DNA of 64,000 nt from Clavulina sp. PMI_390 (GCA_015039315.1 WIDE01000094.1:1-64000); one strand, 5' to 3'. Numbered from the stretch's first letter, positions 10,539-21,855 are shown. The notes: generated from the sequence alone by a model not told the origin. Made by a program: numbers and translations.

Positions 10539-11840
10539 ATGAACACGCTTCCCTCCGAGCTCATCATCGATGTCTTGCTCTTTGTGTGCGAAGGAGCTGA
10601 TCACGATCACGGTCCAGACCACCCGAACGCTTTCCAAAGTCGTCTCCACGTCTCCCAAGTCTGCTCTCCTTGGCGCAAACTGGTCATCGCCACTTCTCGA
10701 TTCTGGACCAATATCACTTGGTTCATCAAAGTTCTTCATCACATCGACAATCAGGGCACCAGCGTGCCATCCAAGCAGATCAATGGCCTACTCTACACCC
10801 TGGGTCTGTTCTTAGAACGTTCGGCGGATGCTCCTATCGATCTGTGGGTCTGCCTCACTGCCGCTTTCCCCCGGGCAATACCGGTGTGGGGCATCGTCGT
10901 CCCCCATGTGCATCGCTGTCGCTCCCTCAAAATCATGAACTCCGTCGTAATAAGAACGTGGGACAATGCCTTCCCCCTCCGAGGACGGTTTCCTTATCTA
11001 ACCCACCTTCGAATCGAGCACATAGATGATATCCTTCGCATTTTCGACTTGGATGACGCAGCTCCACATCTCTTCCACCTCTCCCTCGATCGGTGTGATG
11101 TAGAGTGTCTGAGGGAGATCGACGAGCGGTCCAACCAAATCCGTTGCTTGGCGTATACCCGTGAGATGACACGAGAGGATCCTTTTCCTAGTCCCTATTG
11201 GGACACCGTGGATCGTGCGCTCGTCGCACGCACATCAAGGGGGAACCTCCACCCCAGGCCCGAACCATATCCCACCTTTTCGCAAAGCTCGGATGCTTTT
11301 GTCTTAAGGCTTCGTCACACAGAGCCCAAGGTTTGGCTAAAACTATTGCCGTGCCTCCAGCACATCGTCATTGCCAAAACCAAGGTGCCTCGTATCCTCC
11401 TCGCTGGCATGGGGGACCTCTCAGATCTTAAAACCCTCACATTCGTGCGGTGCAACTCCATCTCGCTGGCAGGTGTGGAAGATAACAAATTCCTTGCCCT
11501 TGAACACTTGATTTTCCATGAGTCCGAAGACCTCGAGTCGCTGGAGAGCCTAAGATGGAACTCATCGAATTTCCCTGCGTTACAGAAACTCACGTCCCGT
11601 CTCTCTCTACGTTGGAAGGGCCAATGGAAGAGCAAGTGGTCCAAGATATTGCCCGAGCTGCTCCTCGCGCGACCAAGTCTGGTGTTTGAGTGGTTCTTCA
11701 GGATGCCCGATGGGCAGGTGAGGCGCCCTCCCTGGGGCGTTGATTCCCTTGGAGCTGTGGCCGAAAGAGTGGTGAAGCTGGGCGCAGATGAAGTCGATGA
11801 GTTTGACTGGGTGGACCCAGATTATAGGCAGGTTTGCTAA
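10539..11840 (+). CDS. F-box protein, tandem copy 3
   Basis: A 433-codon single-exon gene. It starts MNTLPSELIIDVLLFVCEG, keeps SQVCSPWRKLVI and SRFWTNITW, and contains HRCRSLKIM, FPYLTHLRIE, SPYWDTVDRAL and LEHLIFHESEDL. The tail DEVDEFDWVDPD closes just before TAA. The 287-bp spacer upstream does not show the REX1-type promoter seen before copies 1 and 2, so this copy was not made by the same duplication event. Function as for other F-box adaptors; substrate unknown. Confidence 0.85.
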   Translation: MNTLPSELIIDVLLFVCEGADHDHGPDHPNAFQSRLHVSQVCSPWRKLVIATSRFWTNITWFIKVLHHIDNQGTSVPSKQINGLLYTLGLFLERSADAPIDLWVCLTAAFPRAIPVWGIVVPHVHRCRSLKIMNSVVIRTWDNAFPLRGRFPYLTHLRIEHIDDILRIFDLDDAAPHLFHLSLDRCDVECLREIDERSNQIRCLAYTREMTREDPFPSPYWDTVDRALVARTSRGNLHPRPEPYPTFSQSSDAFVLRLRHTEPKVWLKLLPCLQHIVIAKTKVPRILLAGMGDLSDLKTLTFVRCNSISLAGVEDNKFLALEHLIFHESEDLESLESLRWNSSNFPALQKLTSRLSLRWKGQWKSKWSKILPELLLARPSLVFEWFFRMPDGQVRRPPWGVDSLGAVAERVVKLGADEVDEFDWVDPDYRQVC

Positions 11841-12155
11841 AAGGGTTGGGGCTGAGTCATTCATTTGTCCAGATTTTGTTCCCGTTTTCTTTACCGCGAA
11901 CAGTTTGCACATGCACTTCCGTAGACTAGAAACTACCTCTGAAACCGAGTTATGCTATTCATCACCATCCTCACTGGAACTCTCGCCAATATTTGGCATT
12001 CTGTGGCCGTTGATTGGCGAAAACCTGTCGGCGTGTTGCAGCCTGTCAGGTTGGCTGTGCTGGCCGGCGATCAGGCCGATTCCATCCTGTCATCACAAAT
12101 CCTCCACCACATAAGTTCAGCACGTCAAGAAACATCGCACCTGTCAGCTCCTATA
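11841..12155. other. Spacer before F-box 4
   Basis: The reading frame of F-box 4 happens to stay open upstream to 11952. That part has no similarity to the other copies, so I treat it as 5' UTR and promoter. Confidence 0.5.
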
Positions 12156-13454
12156 ATGCACACACTTCCTTCAGAGCTCGTGGTCAATACTCTACTCCTC
12201 GTATGCGAAGGACTTGACCGTGATAAAGGCCCGGACCATTTAGAGGCCTTCCAAAGCCGGCTCCATGTCTCTCAGGTCTGCTCTTCCTGGCGGGAACTGG
12301 TCATGTCCACCTCTCGACTCTGGGCCAATATCACTTGGTTCACCAAGGTTTACTGTCACGTTGACAATCAGAGTACGAATGTGACACCCAAGCAAATCGA
12401 TGGCCTACTCTACGCCCTAATTGTGTTCTTAGAGCGTTCTTCAGACCATCCCATTGATCTTTGGGTTTCTCCCACCGGAGTTTTCCCTCGTAGACTTCCA
12501 GTTTGGGATGTCATCGAACCCCATTTACATCGCTGCCGCTCCCTCAAAATCATGAGTTACATCCCGTTGAGCAGAGCGGACCATGGCCATGTCTTCCCCC
12601 TCCGTGGACAGTTTCCTTATTTGACACATCTTCGAATCGAGCAAATGGACATCTCTCGCGTTTTCCAGTCGGATGATGCAGCTCCACACCTCTCCCACCT
12701 ATCCCTCGATGAGAGTGTTATATTGGAGGACATCAGAGAAAACCCCCAAAAGGTTCTCCGCCTGGCGTTTACTAGCGAGATGGAACGGCAGTATCCATTT
12801 GCTAGCCCTTACTGGGACGCAGTGGATCGAGCCCTTGTGCGACACACTCCCTGTAGGCATCCCAGTCCCAGCTCCGGACCAGATCTCTCCTCCTCGCAGA
12901 GATCGGATGCACTCGTATTGAGGGTTCGTTGTAGAAAGCCCCGGGTTTGGTTGGAAGTACTACCATGCCTCCAGCACCTCATCATTGCAGGGACTAAAGT
13001 ATCTTCCATACTCCTATTCGACATTGGCAGACTGCCGCATCTCAAAACTCTCACATTTTTGAGATGCTCTTTTGTAGCTTTGTCGACTGTGGAAACCCAA
13101 TTATTCCCTGCCCTCGAACATTTGGTCTTCCATGAATGCGAAGATTTACATTCGCTGAACGACCTGAGACGGAACGTAACCAACTTCCCTATGTTGCGTA
13201 GATTCACTTCCCGTTTCTCTCTGCGGTGGAAGGGTCCCTGGAAAGATAGATGGGCAACGATATTGCCCGAAGTGCTCTGTGCGCGGCCGGATCTGGTTTT
13301 CGAGTGGTTCTACAGGACAACAGATGGACAGTCAAGCCGCCCTCCCTGGATAGCTGATGTATCTGGAGATGTAGCCGAGAGACTCGTGGAGCTGGACGAG
13401 GATAAAGTTGACGAGTTCGACTGGGTGGATCTAGATCGTACAAAGGCTTGCTAA
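12156..13454 (+). CDS. F-box protein, tandem copy 4
   Basis: 432 residues, single exon. I start at the ATG at 12156 (MHTLPSELVVNTLLLVCEG) because it aligns with the starts of the other copies. An in-frame ATG at 11952 would add 68 residues found in none of them. The conserved blocks are SQVCSSWRELVM, HRCRSLKIM, FPYLTHLRIEQ, SPYWDAVDRAL and LEHLVFHECEDL, with a DEFDWVDLD tail. The middle (residues about 235-260) is more diverged than in copies 1-3. Confidence 0.83.
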   Translation: MHTLPSELVVNTLLLVCEGLDRDKGPDHLEAFQSRLHVSQVCSSWRELVMSTSRLWANITWFTKVYCHVDNQSTNVTPKQIDGLLYALIVFLERSSDHPIDLWVSPTGVFPRRLPVWDVIEPHLHRCRSLKIMSYIPLSRADHGHVFPLRGQFPYLTHLRIEQMDISRVFQSDDAAPHLSHLSLDESVILEDIRENPQKVLRLAFTSEMERQYPFASPYWDAVDRALVRHTPCRHPSPSSGPDLSSSQRSDALVLRVRCRKPRVWLEVLPCLQHLIIAGTKVSSILLFDIGRLPHLKTLTFLRCSFVALSTVETQLFPALEHLVFHECEDLHSLNDLRRNVTNFPMLRRFTSRFSLRWKGPWKDRWATILPEVLCARPDLVFEWFYRTTDGQSSRPPWIADVSGDVAERLVELDEDKVDEFDWVDLDRTKAC

Positions 13455-13747
13455 AAGGTTGGGGCTGGAGGGTCATGCAATCATTTGTGTAGATTCCAAT
13501 GCTGATAGCTTATATTTCTGTGAAAAGAAAATTATTCTTGATGCTAAAATATGCTATCAATTTGTCACCCTCAGTAATGTTTTTGTCGGTATTTGGCGAA
13601 TCGTGGCTACTGATTGGCGAATGAAAGTGTCACAGCTGGCCACGTAACTGTGACCGTCGCCATCAAGCTGGTTCTGTCCCACCAACGCGAGAGCTCGACT
13701 ACGCAAGTTCATTAGACGAAGAGATAACACAGCCGTCAGCATCTCTA

Positions 13748-14986
13748 ATGCGCATGCTTCCCTCTGAGCTCATAATCGACATTCTGTTCCACGTCTGTGA
13801 AGGACTCGACCGCGAGAAAGGTCCAGACCACCGAGAGGCTTTCCAGAGTCGTCTCCATGTCTCCCAAGTTTGCGTCTTTTGGCGAGAACTAATTCTTTCG
13901 ACCCCGCGACTATGGACCAACATCACTTGGTTCATCAAAGTGTCCGATGGCATCAACAACAACAGCAACAGGTCAGCAGCAAGACAGGTCAATAGCCTGG
14001 TATACGGCCTAAAATTATTTCTAGAGCGGTCCTCCAATGCTCCTATCAATCTATGGGTCTCACTTGACGAAGCACTCTCCCATGAGCTTCCAATATGGGA
14101 GATTGTTGCTCCTCATGTGCATCGCTGCCATTCTCTCAGACTCAAGGGTCCCGTTGGAGGCGCGCTTAGCAATGATGATGTGTTCCCTCTACCCGGAAAA
14201 TTCCCTTATCTGACGCATTTACGGATCCAGAATATGCACAGTATCTGTGGCGTGTTCGAGTTGGGTGGTACAGCTCCACATCTATCCCACCTCTCCCTTG
14301 ATCTCAGTGAGGTAGACCATCACAATGGTCTTAAAGATCGATACAAGATTCTGCGCTTGGTATACAGTCACGAACAGGAAGAGCTTGGTCGTACTCCCTA
14401 TTGGGACGCGGCGGACCGAGAGTTTGTTGAGCAGGCTCCCAGCAGAGGTCTTAAACGTGATACCATACTCAATCCCTCTCTGAGGGACTCGAATGAGCTC
14501 CTCCTGAGGCTTCGGCTCGTGCCGCTTCGTCCTTGGGTGGAGATCCTACCACATCTCGAGCACATCACAATTGCAAAAGCCGACCTGTCTCTCGTACAGC
14601 TCTTTAGCATCGGGAGGCTCTCCCATCTCAAATCACTCACATTTATGCAATGCCCTTGCAAAAATCTACTACTTATGGGAGAGAATACATTTCCCGCTCT
14701 CGAACACTTGTCATTCTATGAGTGCGAGGATCTTGTTGTCGTGCAGTATATCGCGTACAACTCCGCTGCTTATTCTGCCCTACGCAAAATCACTTCACAT
14801 TCTAGTCTGCAGTGGATGCCAGAGTGGCGTGATCACTGGACAGAGGCATTACTTCTAATGTCTTCCAACCGGTCGAATCTCATGTTCGAATGGTGCGACG
14901 GCAGGTCAAATGGTCCGTGGTGGTCCGTGGACGCCGTTCAGAAATCCACCATAAATATAGCGGAGGTGAGAGTCGATGGTTCTTAA
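13748..14986 (+). CDS. F-box protein, tandem copy 5, C-terminally truncated
   Basis: 412 codons, single exon. The F-box-like part (LPSELIIDILFHVCEG, SQVCVFWRELIL, PRLWTNITW) and the leucine-rich body are present but more diverged, for example TPYWDAADREF in place of the usual block. The frame stops at TAA, 14984-14986. The next codons in the same frame read NLDWVRPD then TGA, which is the family tail. The TAA is therefore a late nonsense change removing about eight conserved residues. The sequence KSTINIAEV near the end also departs from the usual ADRVVEL. It may still work, or it may be at an early stage of decay. Confidence 0.75.
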   Translation: MRMLPSELIIDILFHVCEGLDREKGPDHREAFQSRLHVSQVCVFWRELILSTPRLWTNITWFIKVSDGINNNSNRSAARQVNSLVYGLKLFLERSSNAPINLWVSLDEALSHELPIWEIVAPHVHRCHSLRLKGPVGGALSNDDVFPLPGKFPYLTHLRIQNMHSICGVFELGGTAPHLSHLSLDLSEVDHHNGLKDRYKILRLVYSHEQEELGRTPYWDAADREFVEQAPSRGLKRDTILNPSLRDSNELLLRLRLVPLRPWVEILPHLEHITIAKADLSLVQLFSIGRLSHLKSLTFMQCPCKNLLLMGENTFPALEHLSFYECEDLVVVQYIAYNSAAYSALRKITSHSSLQWMPEWRDHWTEALLLMSSNRSNLMFEWCDGRSNGPWWSVDAVQKSTINIAEVRVDGS

Positions 14987-15478
14987 AATCTTGACTGGGT
15001 GAGACCGGATTGAAAGTAAGTGTTGAAGAATGTTAGGCATTCCTACATATCCCTAATAACAAGACTTTTCTCATATTCTGGTAGGATTTTGAGATATGAT
15101 TCGTGAAGACATCCCCTCAAAACTTATAGCCACTTGGCTATGTTCCTACATTTGCGTTTCCTAGACAGTTGCTCATTCATGGAGCTGTAATAATTCTCAT
15201 CGGTATACACCGTATGTGCCCTGATGTTAGTATGGAGCACACATTGCCTAAGCCTAGGAATTAGGGCAACCACACAGTCTCGCTCATACATTTGTGGAAT
15301 TTTTTGCTTCCCTGGTGACCCATATAAGACACGCGTGACAGAATTCGGGTCCATCACCCGCAGACAATCCTCCAAGCCAGCCCACGAAGGCCATCCACGG
15401 TTGGCGACCCACCGCAAAATACAATCCTCGCTATCTAGGCTCGAATTAACCTGGAAGGCATCTTGCTCCCCAATCATC
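14987..15478. other. Spacer before F-box 6
   Basis: It holds the orphaned in-frame tail codons of F-box 5 (14987-15013) and otherwise only promoter-type sequence. The F-box 6 frame stays open upstream to 15224, but without family similarity. Confidence 0.5.
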
Positions 15479-16774
15479 ATGGCGACGAAACTTCCCTTTG
15501 AGCTGATCGTCGACGTCCTTCTGCTGGTTTGTCAAGGCGTCGATCAGGACAAAGGGTCGGACCACATCGAGGCTGTAAAAAGCCGTCTACACGTATCCCA
15601 AATCTGCTCAGTTTGGCGAGAGTCGGCTATCGTCACCTGTCGATTCTGGACCAATATGACTTGGGTCATGAAGGTTTCCACCACGCTTGGTGGTAGACGA
15701 CCATGGGAAACGCCTAAACAGAAATATCATAATCTTCTTGATGTTTTGGAGATATTTATGGATCGTTCTTCAGATGCGCCTATTGACCTATGGGTGTCTC
15801 TCTTCAACGACCTCGCCCTCGAGAAGCGAGTTTGGGGTATAATTGCTCCCCATGTGCATCGCTGTCGGTCACTAATGCTTTTGCGTCCGTATCTTGGATC
15901 GGTGCTGGACAACATCTTCCCTCTTCGTGGGAGGTTCCCCCACCTGACGCATCTTCGGGTTGGGCATCTCTATAAAGTCCCTCGCATATTCGAGTTGAAT
16001 GACGCGGCTCCCCATCTACTTCACCTCTCTCTTGACAATGGTGAGATAGAAACTCAAAACGAGCTGAAAGAGCGACATGATATTCGCTGCCTAGCTTTCA
16101 CCCACGAGGACGAATGGCGGGAGGTACATTATACGCCTTACTGGGATGCAGTTGATCGAGCGTTTATGGACCGTACTCGGGGTAGAGGACCCAGTGCCAA
16201 GTCCGAACCGGACGCAGTATCCGCTTTGCCATCAGATCCAACGGGACTTGTCCTGAGGCTCCAACACACAAAGTTGCGCGGCTGGCTGGAGTTATTGCCA
16301 GCTCTCGAGCATGTTGTGCTTGTCAAGATGAAGATGACTTCAACAGTCATGCAACTTATCGGCGAACTTCCACATCTCCAAAGCCTCACGTTTGTACGCT
16401 GTCATTCCGTGTGGTTTACTTCAGCCCTGGAAGATAGATTCCCTCTCCTGGAGCACCTGACATTTCAGGAGTGCGAAGACCTCGGCGCACTCGAAAGCCT
16501 AGCATTCTACACCGAGAACCTCCCTGCGCTACGTAGGTTCACCTCTCGATTCACTCGGTCCTGGAAGCCGCGGTGGAAGAAAACATGGACAAATTCACTG
16601 CAAAAGGTGCTCCGAGGGCGGCCGTATCTTGTGTTCGAATGGATCTATACCACGCCAAGTGGACGGTCAAGGCGCCCGTTCTGGTCCGTCGATGCAGTCG
16701 AGGACGTTGCTGATAGATTATTGAATATGAGAGCAGATGAAGTTGATGAATTTCACTGGGTGGAGCCCTATTGA
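15479..16774 (+). CDS. F-box protein, tandem copy 6
   Basis: 431 residues, single exon, starting MATKLPFELIVDVLLLVCQG at the ATG at 15479, which aligns with its paralogues. The upstream in-frame ATG at 15224 is rejected for lack of similarity. It keeps SQICSVWRESAI, SRFWTNMTW-like sequence (CRFWTNMTW), HRCRSLMLL, FPHLTHLRVG, TPYWDAVDRAF, LEHLTFQECEDL and the tail DEVDEFHWVEP. It is the last and one of the most diverged members of the array, next to the phosphatase cluster. Confidence 0.83.
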   Translation: MATKLPFELIVDVLLLVCQGVDQDKGSDHIEAVKSRLHVSQICSVWRESAIVTCRFWTNMTWVMKVSTTLGGRRPWETPKQKYHNLLDVLEIFMDRSSDAPIDLWVSLFNDLALEKRVWGIIAPHVHRCRSLMLLRPYLGSVLDNIFPLRGRFPHLTHLRVGHLYKVPRIFELNDAAPHLLHLSLDNGEIETQNELKERHDIRCLAFTHEDEWREVHYTPYWDAVDRAFMDRTRGRGPSAKSEPDAVSALPSDPTGLVLRLQHTKLRGWLELLPALEHVVLVKMKMTSTVMQLIGELPHLQSLTFVRCHSVWFTSALEDRFPLLEHLTFQECEDLGALESLAFYTENLPALRRFTSRFTRSWKPRWKKTWTNSLQKVLRGRPYLVFEWIYTTPSGRSRRPFWSVDAVEDVADRLLNMRADEVDEFHWVEPY

Positions 16775-17325
16775 AGCTAAACATATAAAAAGGGTAGGCA
16801 CAGGATAGGCGGACGCTTGCTGCACCACTTCAGTAATTCAATCCTAGTTTTTCCTCACACTGCCCATAGTACGTCTTACCTAAATTAGTATGCAAGTATC
16901 CTTGGGTGGGGTGCAATTATGATTTCACCGTCGTCAGTCGTTCATGTGTTTTTCCGAGTGTGCTATTCCTCGGTTGCTGATTGGTGGACCTCGCGATGAC
17001 GGCACGCGCCTTGTCACAACTTTTGTGTTGGGACACACGTTCCTTCCACTTACGACCATGCGCCGCTGATGTGGTCTCTGTGATACGCTCCTCGACTAAT
17101 TCAGTACCGCCAAGATTCGCACAATTATTGACTCATTATCGTCTCGATCAATTTAGTGCTCGCTAAAATGAGATTGAGTCGGGTGAAGCTGGGAAGCACT
17201 ATCATCATGAGCACCCCTTGTACTGCCCACACGACGCCCACAACACAGTCGCAAAAAATATATAACAAGTTTTATGGGAAGCCAAGAGCTTCTTGACCTC
17301 CTCCTCCCCCTCGGTCATCTCAACG
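16775..17325. other. Intergenic, F-box array / PAP1 promoter
   Basis: No gene is seen. A TATA-like word lies at 17259-17265, about 60 bp before the PAP1 ATG. Confidence 0.5.
17259..17265 (+). promoter_or_regulatory. TATA-like box of PAP1
   Basis: TATATAA about 61 bp upstream of the PAP1 start codon, a usual spacing for a fungal core promoter with a short leader. Confidence 0.45.
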
Positions 17326-19979
17326 ATGCTAGGCGCTTCCACGCTCGTTGTTGTTGTTGCTGCTGCTCTCATTAGCAGTGGTGGCGCCTTTGCTGACGTC
17401 GTCCCCGAGCTCCCAGCCATCCCTGCTGATCTCTCCACGCCTGTTCAGGCACGCCTCGCCTTCAATGGTGCTACCGGTGCGCCTCCCAATCCCCCCCTCA
17501 TCGTATGGTCGCGTTCGACGCTGACGGCTCGTGATTCTCTTGGCGTGGCATTTCTGCCAAAATGCGTCACTAGGAATGACTGTTGGGTGGAACACCTTCA
17601 CGCAGCTCTCAAACCCAAAAGTTCACTATGGGTTCTGGCCCAATGCGCTTTGGTTCAGCGCATCGTCGCACTCGTCTGTTACCTACCCTACGTCGCGTAC
17701 CTGGTCCAACACAGTGAAGCTCACCGGTTTGTTGCCCAGCACAACCTACTGTATGTCCTCCTGCCTTTCCCTTCCCTGCTGCCATCCGTCTGCTGTCGTC
17801 GCCAGTTCCGAACATTAACTTCGAGACTACGCGCATGCTCACCATCTGGCTTTCCATCATGCTCCAGATTACAAGATCGACTCAACCAACTCTACCGTTA
17901 GCTCCTTCAAAACGGCTCGTGTCCGCGGGGACCCCACACCCTTCAGCGCTGCCCTCGTAATTGACATGGGCGTCTTTGGCCCTGATGGTCTCTCCACCCG
18001 CACAACCTCGTACACGAACAAGAGCATCACGTACCCGCTAAAGCCATCCGAGCACACCACCATCCAGCGCCTCGCCGCCATGAAGGATCAATATGAGTTT
18101 GTCATTCACCCTGGTATGTCCTTCGGCCCTGTTCGTGTTCGTTCCAATGCACCATGCTGACCGCGAGATTCTTACAGGTGACTTCGCATACGCCGGTAAG
18201 CATTCAGGCTGTACTCCCCAACAAAGAGAGGCCTACCATACTTCAACGATCCAATACTCACCACTGCCCGGACACTGTAGATGCTTGGTATAAGGAGTTC
18301 AACCTCGGTTACATCAATGGCTCGCTCGCTGATGGCGCAGCCATGTACCAAGGGCTCAACGAGCAGTTCTAGTGCGTCTTATCTTAACAACCTTACTCTG
18401 GATCACCTGCTGATATGCTCCCCATCTCCGCTTTCTGTGTCGCGTTGTCGTCTACCCTATCTCACTTCGTCACCCCTTGTCCCCGAACGGCGTGGTTCAC
18501 CTCGACATGTTCTTCCCTTCCTTTCATCAGTGACGAGCTCTCCGCAGTCAGCTCTATCAAACCTTACATGGTGGCCCCAGGCAATCATGAGGCTAACTGC
18601 CTTAACGGCGGTTCCGGCAACATGACCGAGGCATCATTCTGTCCCGTCGGCCAGACGAACTTTACGCAGTTCACGAACCGATTCGGCCTCACGATGCCCG
18701 GCTCGTCCAGCACGAGCTGGCTCGCCAAGCGCCTCGGACTAACTGGCCTCAACGAGAACGACAATGCCGAGGAAGAAATGAAGCGATCTTTCTCAAGCAC
18801 GGGCCGATCGTTCGCGGATGCCCAGCTCGCCGCTCGCGAGGCTGCGCGCGCTGAGCGTCGTGCTGCCGCTACTGCCGCGGCGCTCCCACCCTTCTGGTAC
18901 TCGTTCGACTATGGTATGGCGCACTTCCTCATGATCGATACGGAGACGGACTTTGGGAACGGCATCGTTGGACCTGATGAGCTGAATGGTGGTCAGAACG
19001 ACAATGATGGGCCATTTGGAACGTACCCTAATCAGCAGGTGGATTTCATTGAGAAGGATTTGTCAAGCGTTGATCGAGATATCACTCGTGAGTTTTTCAG
19101 TTTTTGCGTTATCTTCCATGCTTGGGCCTTAGACGCCTTACTGACACTTGTTCGTTTAACCCCGCCATTGGCCTACTGCTTCGAATATCTCTCATCGCCT
19201 AATTCCGGGTTTGTCTTCCTGCTGCTACAGCTTGGGTCGTGCGTAATAGTCCCTCTTGTCGCTTCATTGAAGCTTGTACTAATATCTATTCATTGTTCTC
19301 TTCTGATCATTTTCCTCAATACTCTGTAGGTTGTCGCTGGTCACCGCCCCTGGTATGTCGCCAACGCATTCCCCTGCCCCACCTGTCAGACTGCGTTTGA
19401 GGGTCTTCTCCTCAAACACAATGTTGATCTCGGTGTCTTTGGTACGTTCCTCGTCACATATTCCGAATCTTCTCTCTCCTGACCACGAACAATATCTTAA
19501 CCAGGCCATACTCACAATCAGCAGTTGATCGTGCCTACCAAGTACAACCAGAGCGATCCTAATGGATGGAACAACCCCTCGGCACCTGCTTACAGTGCGT
19601 ATTTTGTTCCTTTCTTTGTGATACTGCTATCGTCGGCGAGTACTAAGCCTACATCTTTGCCCCACCTATCGTCATTACTACCATCCGTGACATCATTCAC
19701 GTCCCACGGCATCATCTATCTCAAAACTATCTGCTCCCACTCTCACACAATACAGTCGTCAATGGCGCCGCTGGCCACTTTGAGGGTCTCGAGAGTCTTT
19801 ACCTCGGCTACCCCTGGCTCAAGCTCGCGTTCGCTAATGACACTATGTACGGCTTCAATAAGCTCGTGTTCAAGGATCGCCAGCATCTCGACATTCAGTT
19901 CATTAATAGCGACACCGGCAATGTCGAGTTCAGCCAGACGCTCTTCAAGGAACATAAGACTAGCGGCAAACTGTGGTAG
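17326..19979 (+). CDS. Secreted purple acid phosphatase, copy 1 (ten exons)
   Basis: A metallophosphatase of the purple acid phosphatase type, expected to hydrolyse phosphomonoesters outside the cell or in the vacuole. It starts MLGASTLVVVVAAALISS, a clear signal peptide; an upstream ATG at 17293 would add 11 residues. All five metal-ligand motifs are present: IDMG (D-x-G), GDFAYA, GNHE, VAGH (in VAGHRPWY) and GHTH. GDFAYA lies on an 18-nt exon at 18178-18195. The codons for PWV lie on an 8-nt exon at 19231-19238. An Ala/Arg-rich insertion (near AARAERRAAATAAA) precedes PPFWYSFDYG. It ends in GKLW, a longer tail than its paralogues. Many N-x-S/T sites fit secretion. Confidence 0.85.
18178..18195 (+). 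other. 18-nt microexon with GDFAYA (PAP1)
   Basis: Flanked by TTACAG and GTAAGC. It joins CAC CCT G to AT GCT TGG and restores the metal-binding motif. Its position and length match those in PAP2-5. Confidence 0.8.
19231..19238 (+). other. 8-nt microexon (PAP1)
   Basis: CTTGGGTC between CTACAG and GTGCGT. With the C left by the previous exon it reads P-W-V and leads into VAGHRPWY in the next exon. Confidence 0.8.
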
Positions 19980-21648
19980 TCTGGGCTATAAAGATGTGCA
20001 CCCCTTCCCCTTCATTTCCTGTCCGCTCATGGCTGTGACCGTGCTTCTGCTCATTCGGTATTTACCGCGTACAAAGCACTCGGACCCTTAGTTTAGCATG
20101 TATTTCATGTTGATGCACTCGATTTTCCTCGTCATTCTTTGTCGATTTATCTGTTATTCAGTAGTATGTGGTGTAGTGCATATCCGTTACCCCGATTCGT
20201 TCTGTCTGACTGACTGTCCCATCAAATGAATGGAGCGCACTGAAAGCCAGGAGAGCATGTCGCTACTGTCTGTAGTCAATGCTCATTGCGCTAAACTGTG
20301 ATCATGATGTCGGACTTGCATTAGCTCCTTGGTCATCCGATGCATGTACCGCAGGCATATTAAGATATATTATGACGAGATAACTTTCCCTGATGTGGAA
20401 AGAATGTTTGTGGCATAGCAATGTAGATATTGAGATTTTGGAACGAGCCTGACTTGAAGAATACAGGTGATACATCGTGCTTTTCGTACTACGCAGGAAC
20501 GTGATTGCTCACTACATCAACTGCGGGCAGTATCCCATTGTTTGGAAGAGGGATATGGCTAATAGACAAGCGAGAAAAACGGAGACTTAAGTATATCTGC
20601 GATTGGAGAAATGAGGGCTCAGATGCTGGCAAAGCTCGGAGGTTCCTCCGTGTGACTGCAGTGCTGGGAGGGCGTTTGTGACGACTTCAGGGATGGCATC
20701 AAAGACGAATACTCACGCAAGATTTTTCTTGCGCCGTCCAATTAGCCATAAGGTTCCACTCCCAGGACTCGCACAGTTCACACTGGAGAGATGGATTGAT
20801 TGCGTCCTTGGCATAGGCCGGGAGAGGGAGTGTGAACCAAGGAGAAAGGACCGGTGTAGATCGCTACCGGGCAGCGAAGAGAGGAGGATGGGCTGCTAGT
20901 AGCACTGTTAATCCTCAAGCTGGAAGAATAAGAATGTGCGATGAGTAGCAGGTACCGCGTTGTCTTCTTAGGAAACGGGTCAGTGAAGAGGTTTTCGTAC
21001 GGCTGGTGGCCGTAGATGGCCAAGTGGGGTCCTTTCAGTAGTCCTTGGGGCTGGGCATCATTACCGTCCGTCCAAGTGTTCGGCGTAAGTATAATCGGAC
21101 GTCGGGAAGTTCGGGCGCGACGATTGAAGATACCAATAGACGGTAATTGTGACCGAGAACATTCGGGATAGTAGTCAGATCCGTGGCCATGGAGATCGAG
21201 GAAGTATTAGATTGATACCGACGGAGATGTGGAAAATAAGAAGCTCACCTCTCAGCTGTGCCAAGGGATCCTTTGGGAAGAGCCCTGCGGGCTCGCAGGC
21301 TCCGAAATGGGCAGATCGCCCCGACCAAGAGCACTTTGGATTCGGCCATCCATTCAAAAAGCGGTCTACGAGTGCTTTCTACGGTAGATTCGCCCAGGGT
21401 TGCTGTGCTGGTTTATCCAAGCGCTCTTGTTGGTGAGTGGTAGTAGTGAGTCCTGGCAGCATATCTTCCAAAACGACACACAAAGCTATTTATATCGGAA
21501 GCATATTGTAGGAGTTGGTTCATAGGACAGCACAGAGTACACTCCCTCAGGGGATAATGGGAGAACAGACCCAGAGACAGAGTGTGACACAGCCGTGACT
21601 ATGTTCGTTGCGTCCAAATCACGGCCGCCGCGTTCTTCCCTCGGCTTC

Positions 21649-21664
21649 GCTGCGACCATGCAAC
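21649..21664 (+). promoter_or_regulatory. Shared PAP promoter element (PAP2)
   Basis: GCTGCGACCATGCAAC, preceded by a CT-rich TTCCCTCG-type run. It lies 260-275 bp before the PAP2 ATG. Near-identical 16-mers sit about 282-298 bp before the PAP3 and PAP4 starts. It could be common ancestry or a conserved regulatory site. Confidence 0.5.
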
Positions 21665-21844
21665 GAATTTTGAACCTTTCCGTTCCGAGGTTCCCTGGAC
21701 ACTCGATTAGCGCCGAAATGCCCACATTCAGCGCAGGCCGACCCCTTGACCGGTCCAACATGGTTGCGTGAGATCCAGGTGGTGCCAGAGTTGTACTGCC
21801 CGCGGCACACCTCGCAGGAAACATGAGCTCAATGCTAATGAGAA

Positions 21845-21855
21845 TATATTTAAAA
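21845..21855 (+). promoter_or_regulatory. TATA-like box of PAP2
   Basis: TATATTTAAAA about 70 bp upstream of the PAP2 start. Confidence 0.4.

Noticed and set aside
11952..12155. In-frame ATG giving F-box copy 4 a 68-residue N-terminal extension
   Set aside because: The added residues match none of the five paralogues, whose starts line up with the ATG at 12156.
15224..15478. In-frame extension of F-box copy 6
   Set aside because: No family similarity; the ATG at 15479 aligns with the other copies.
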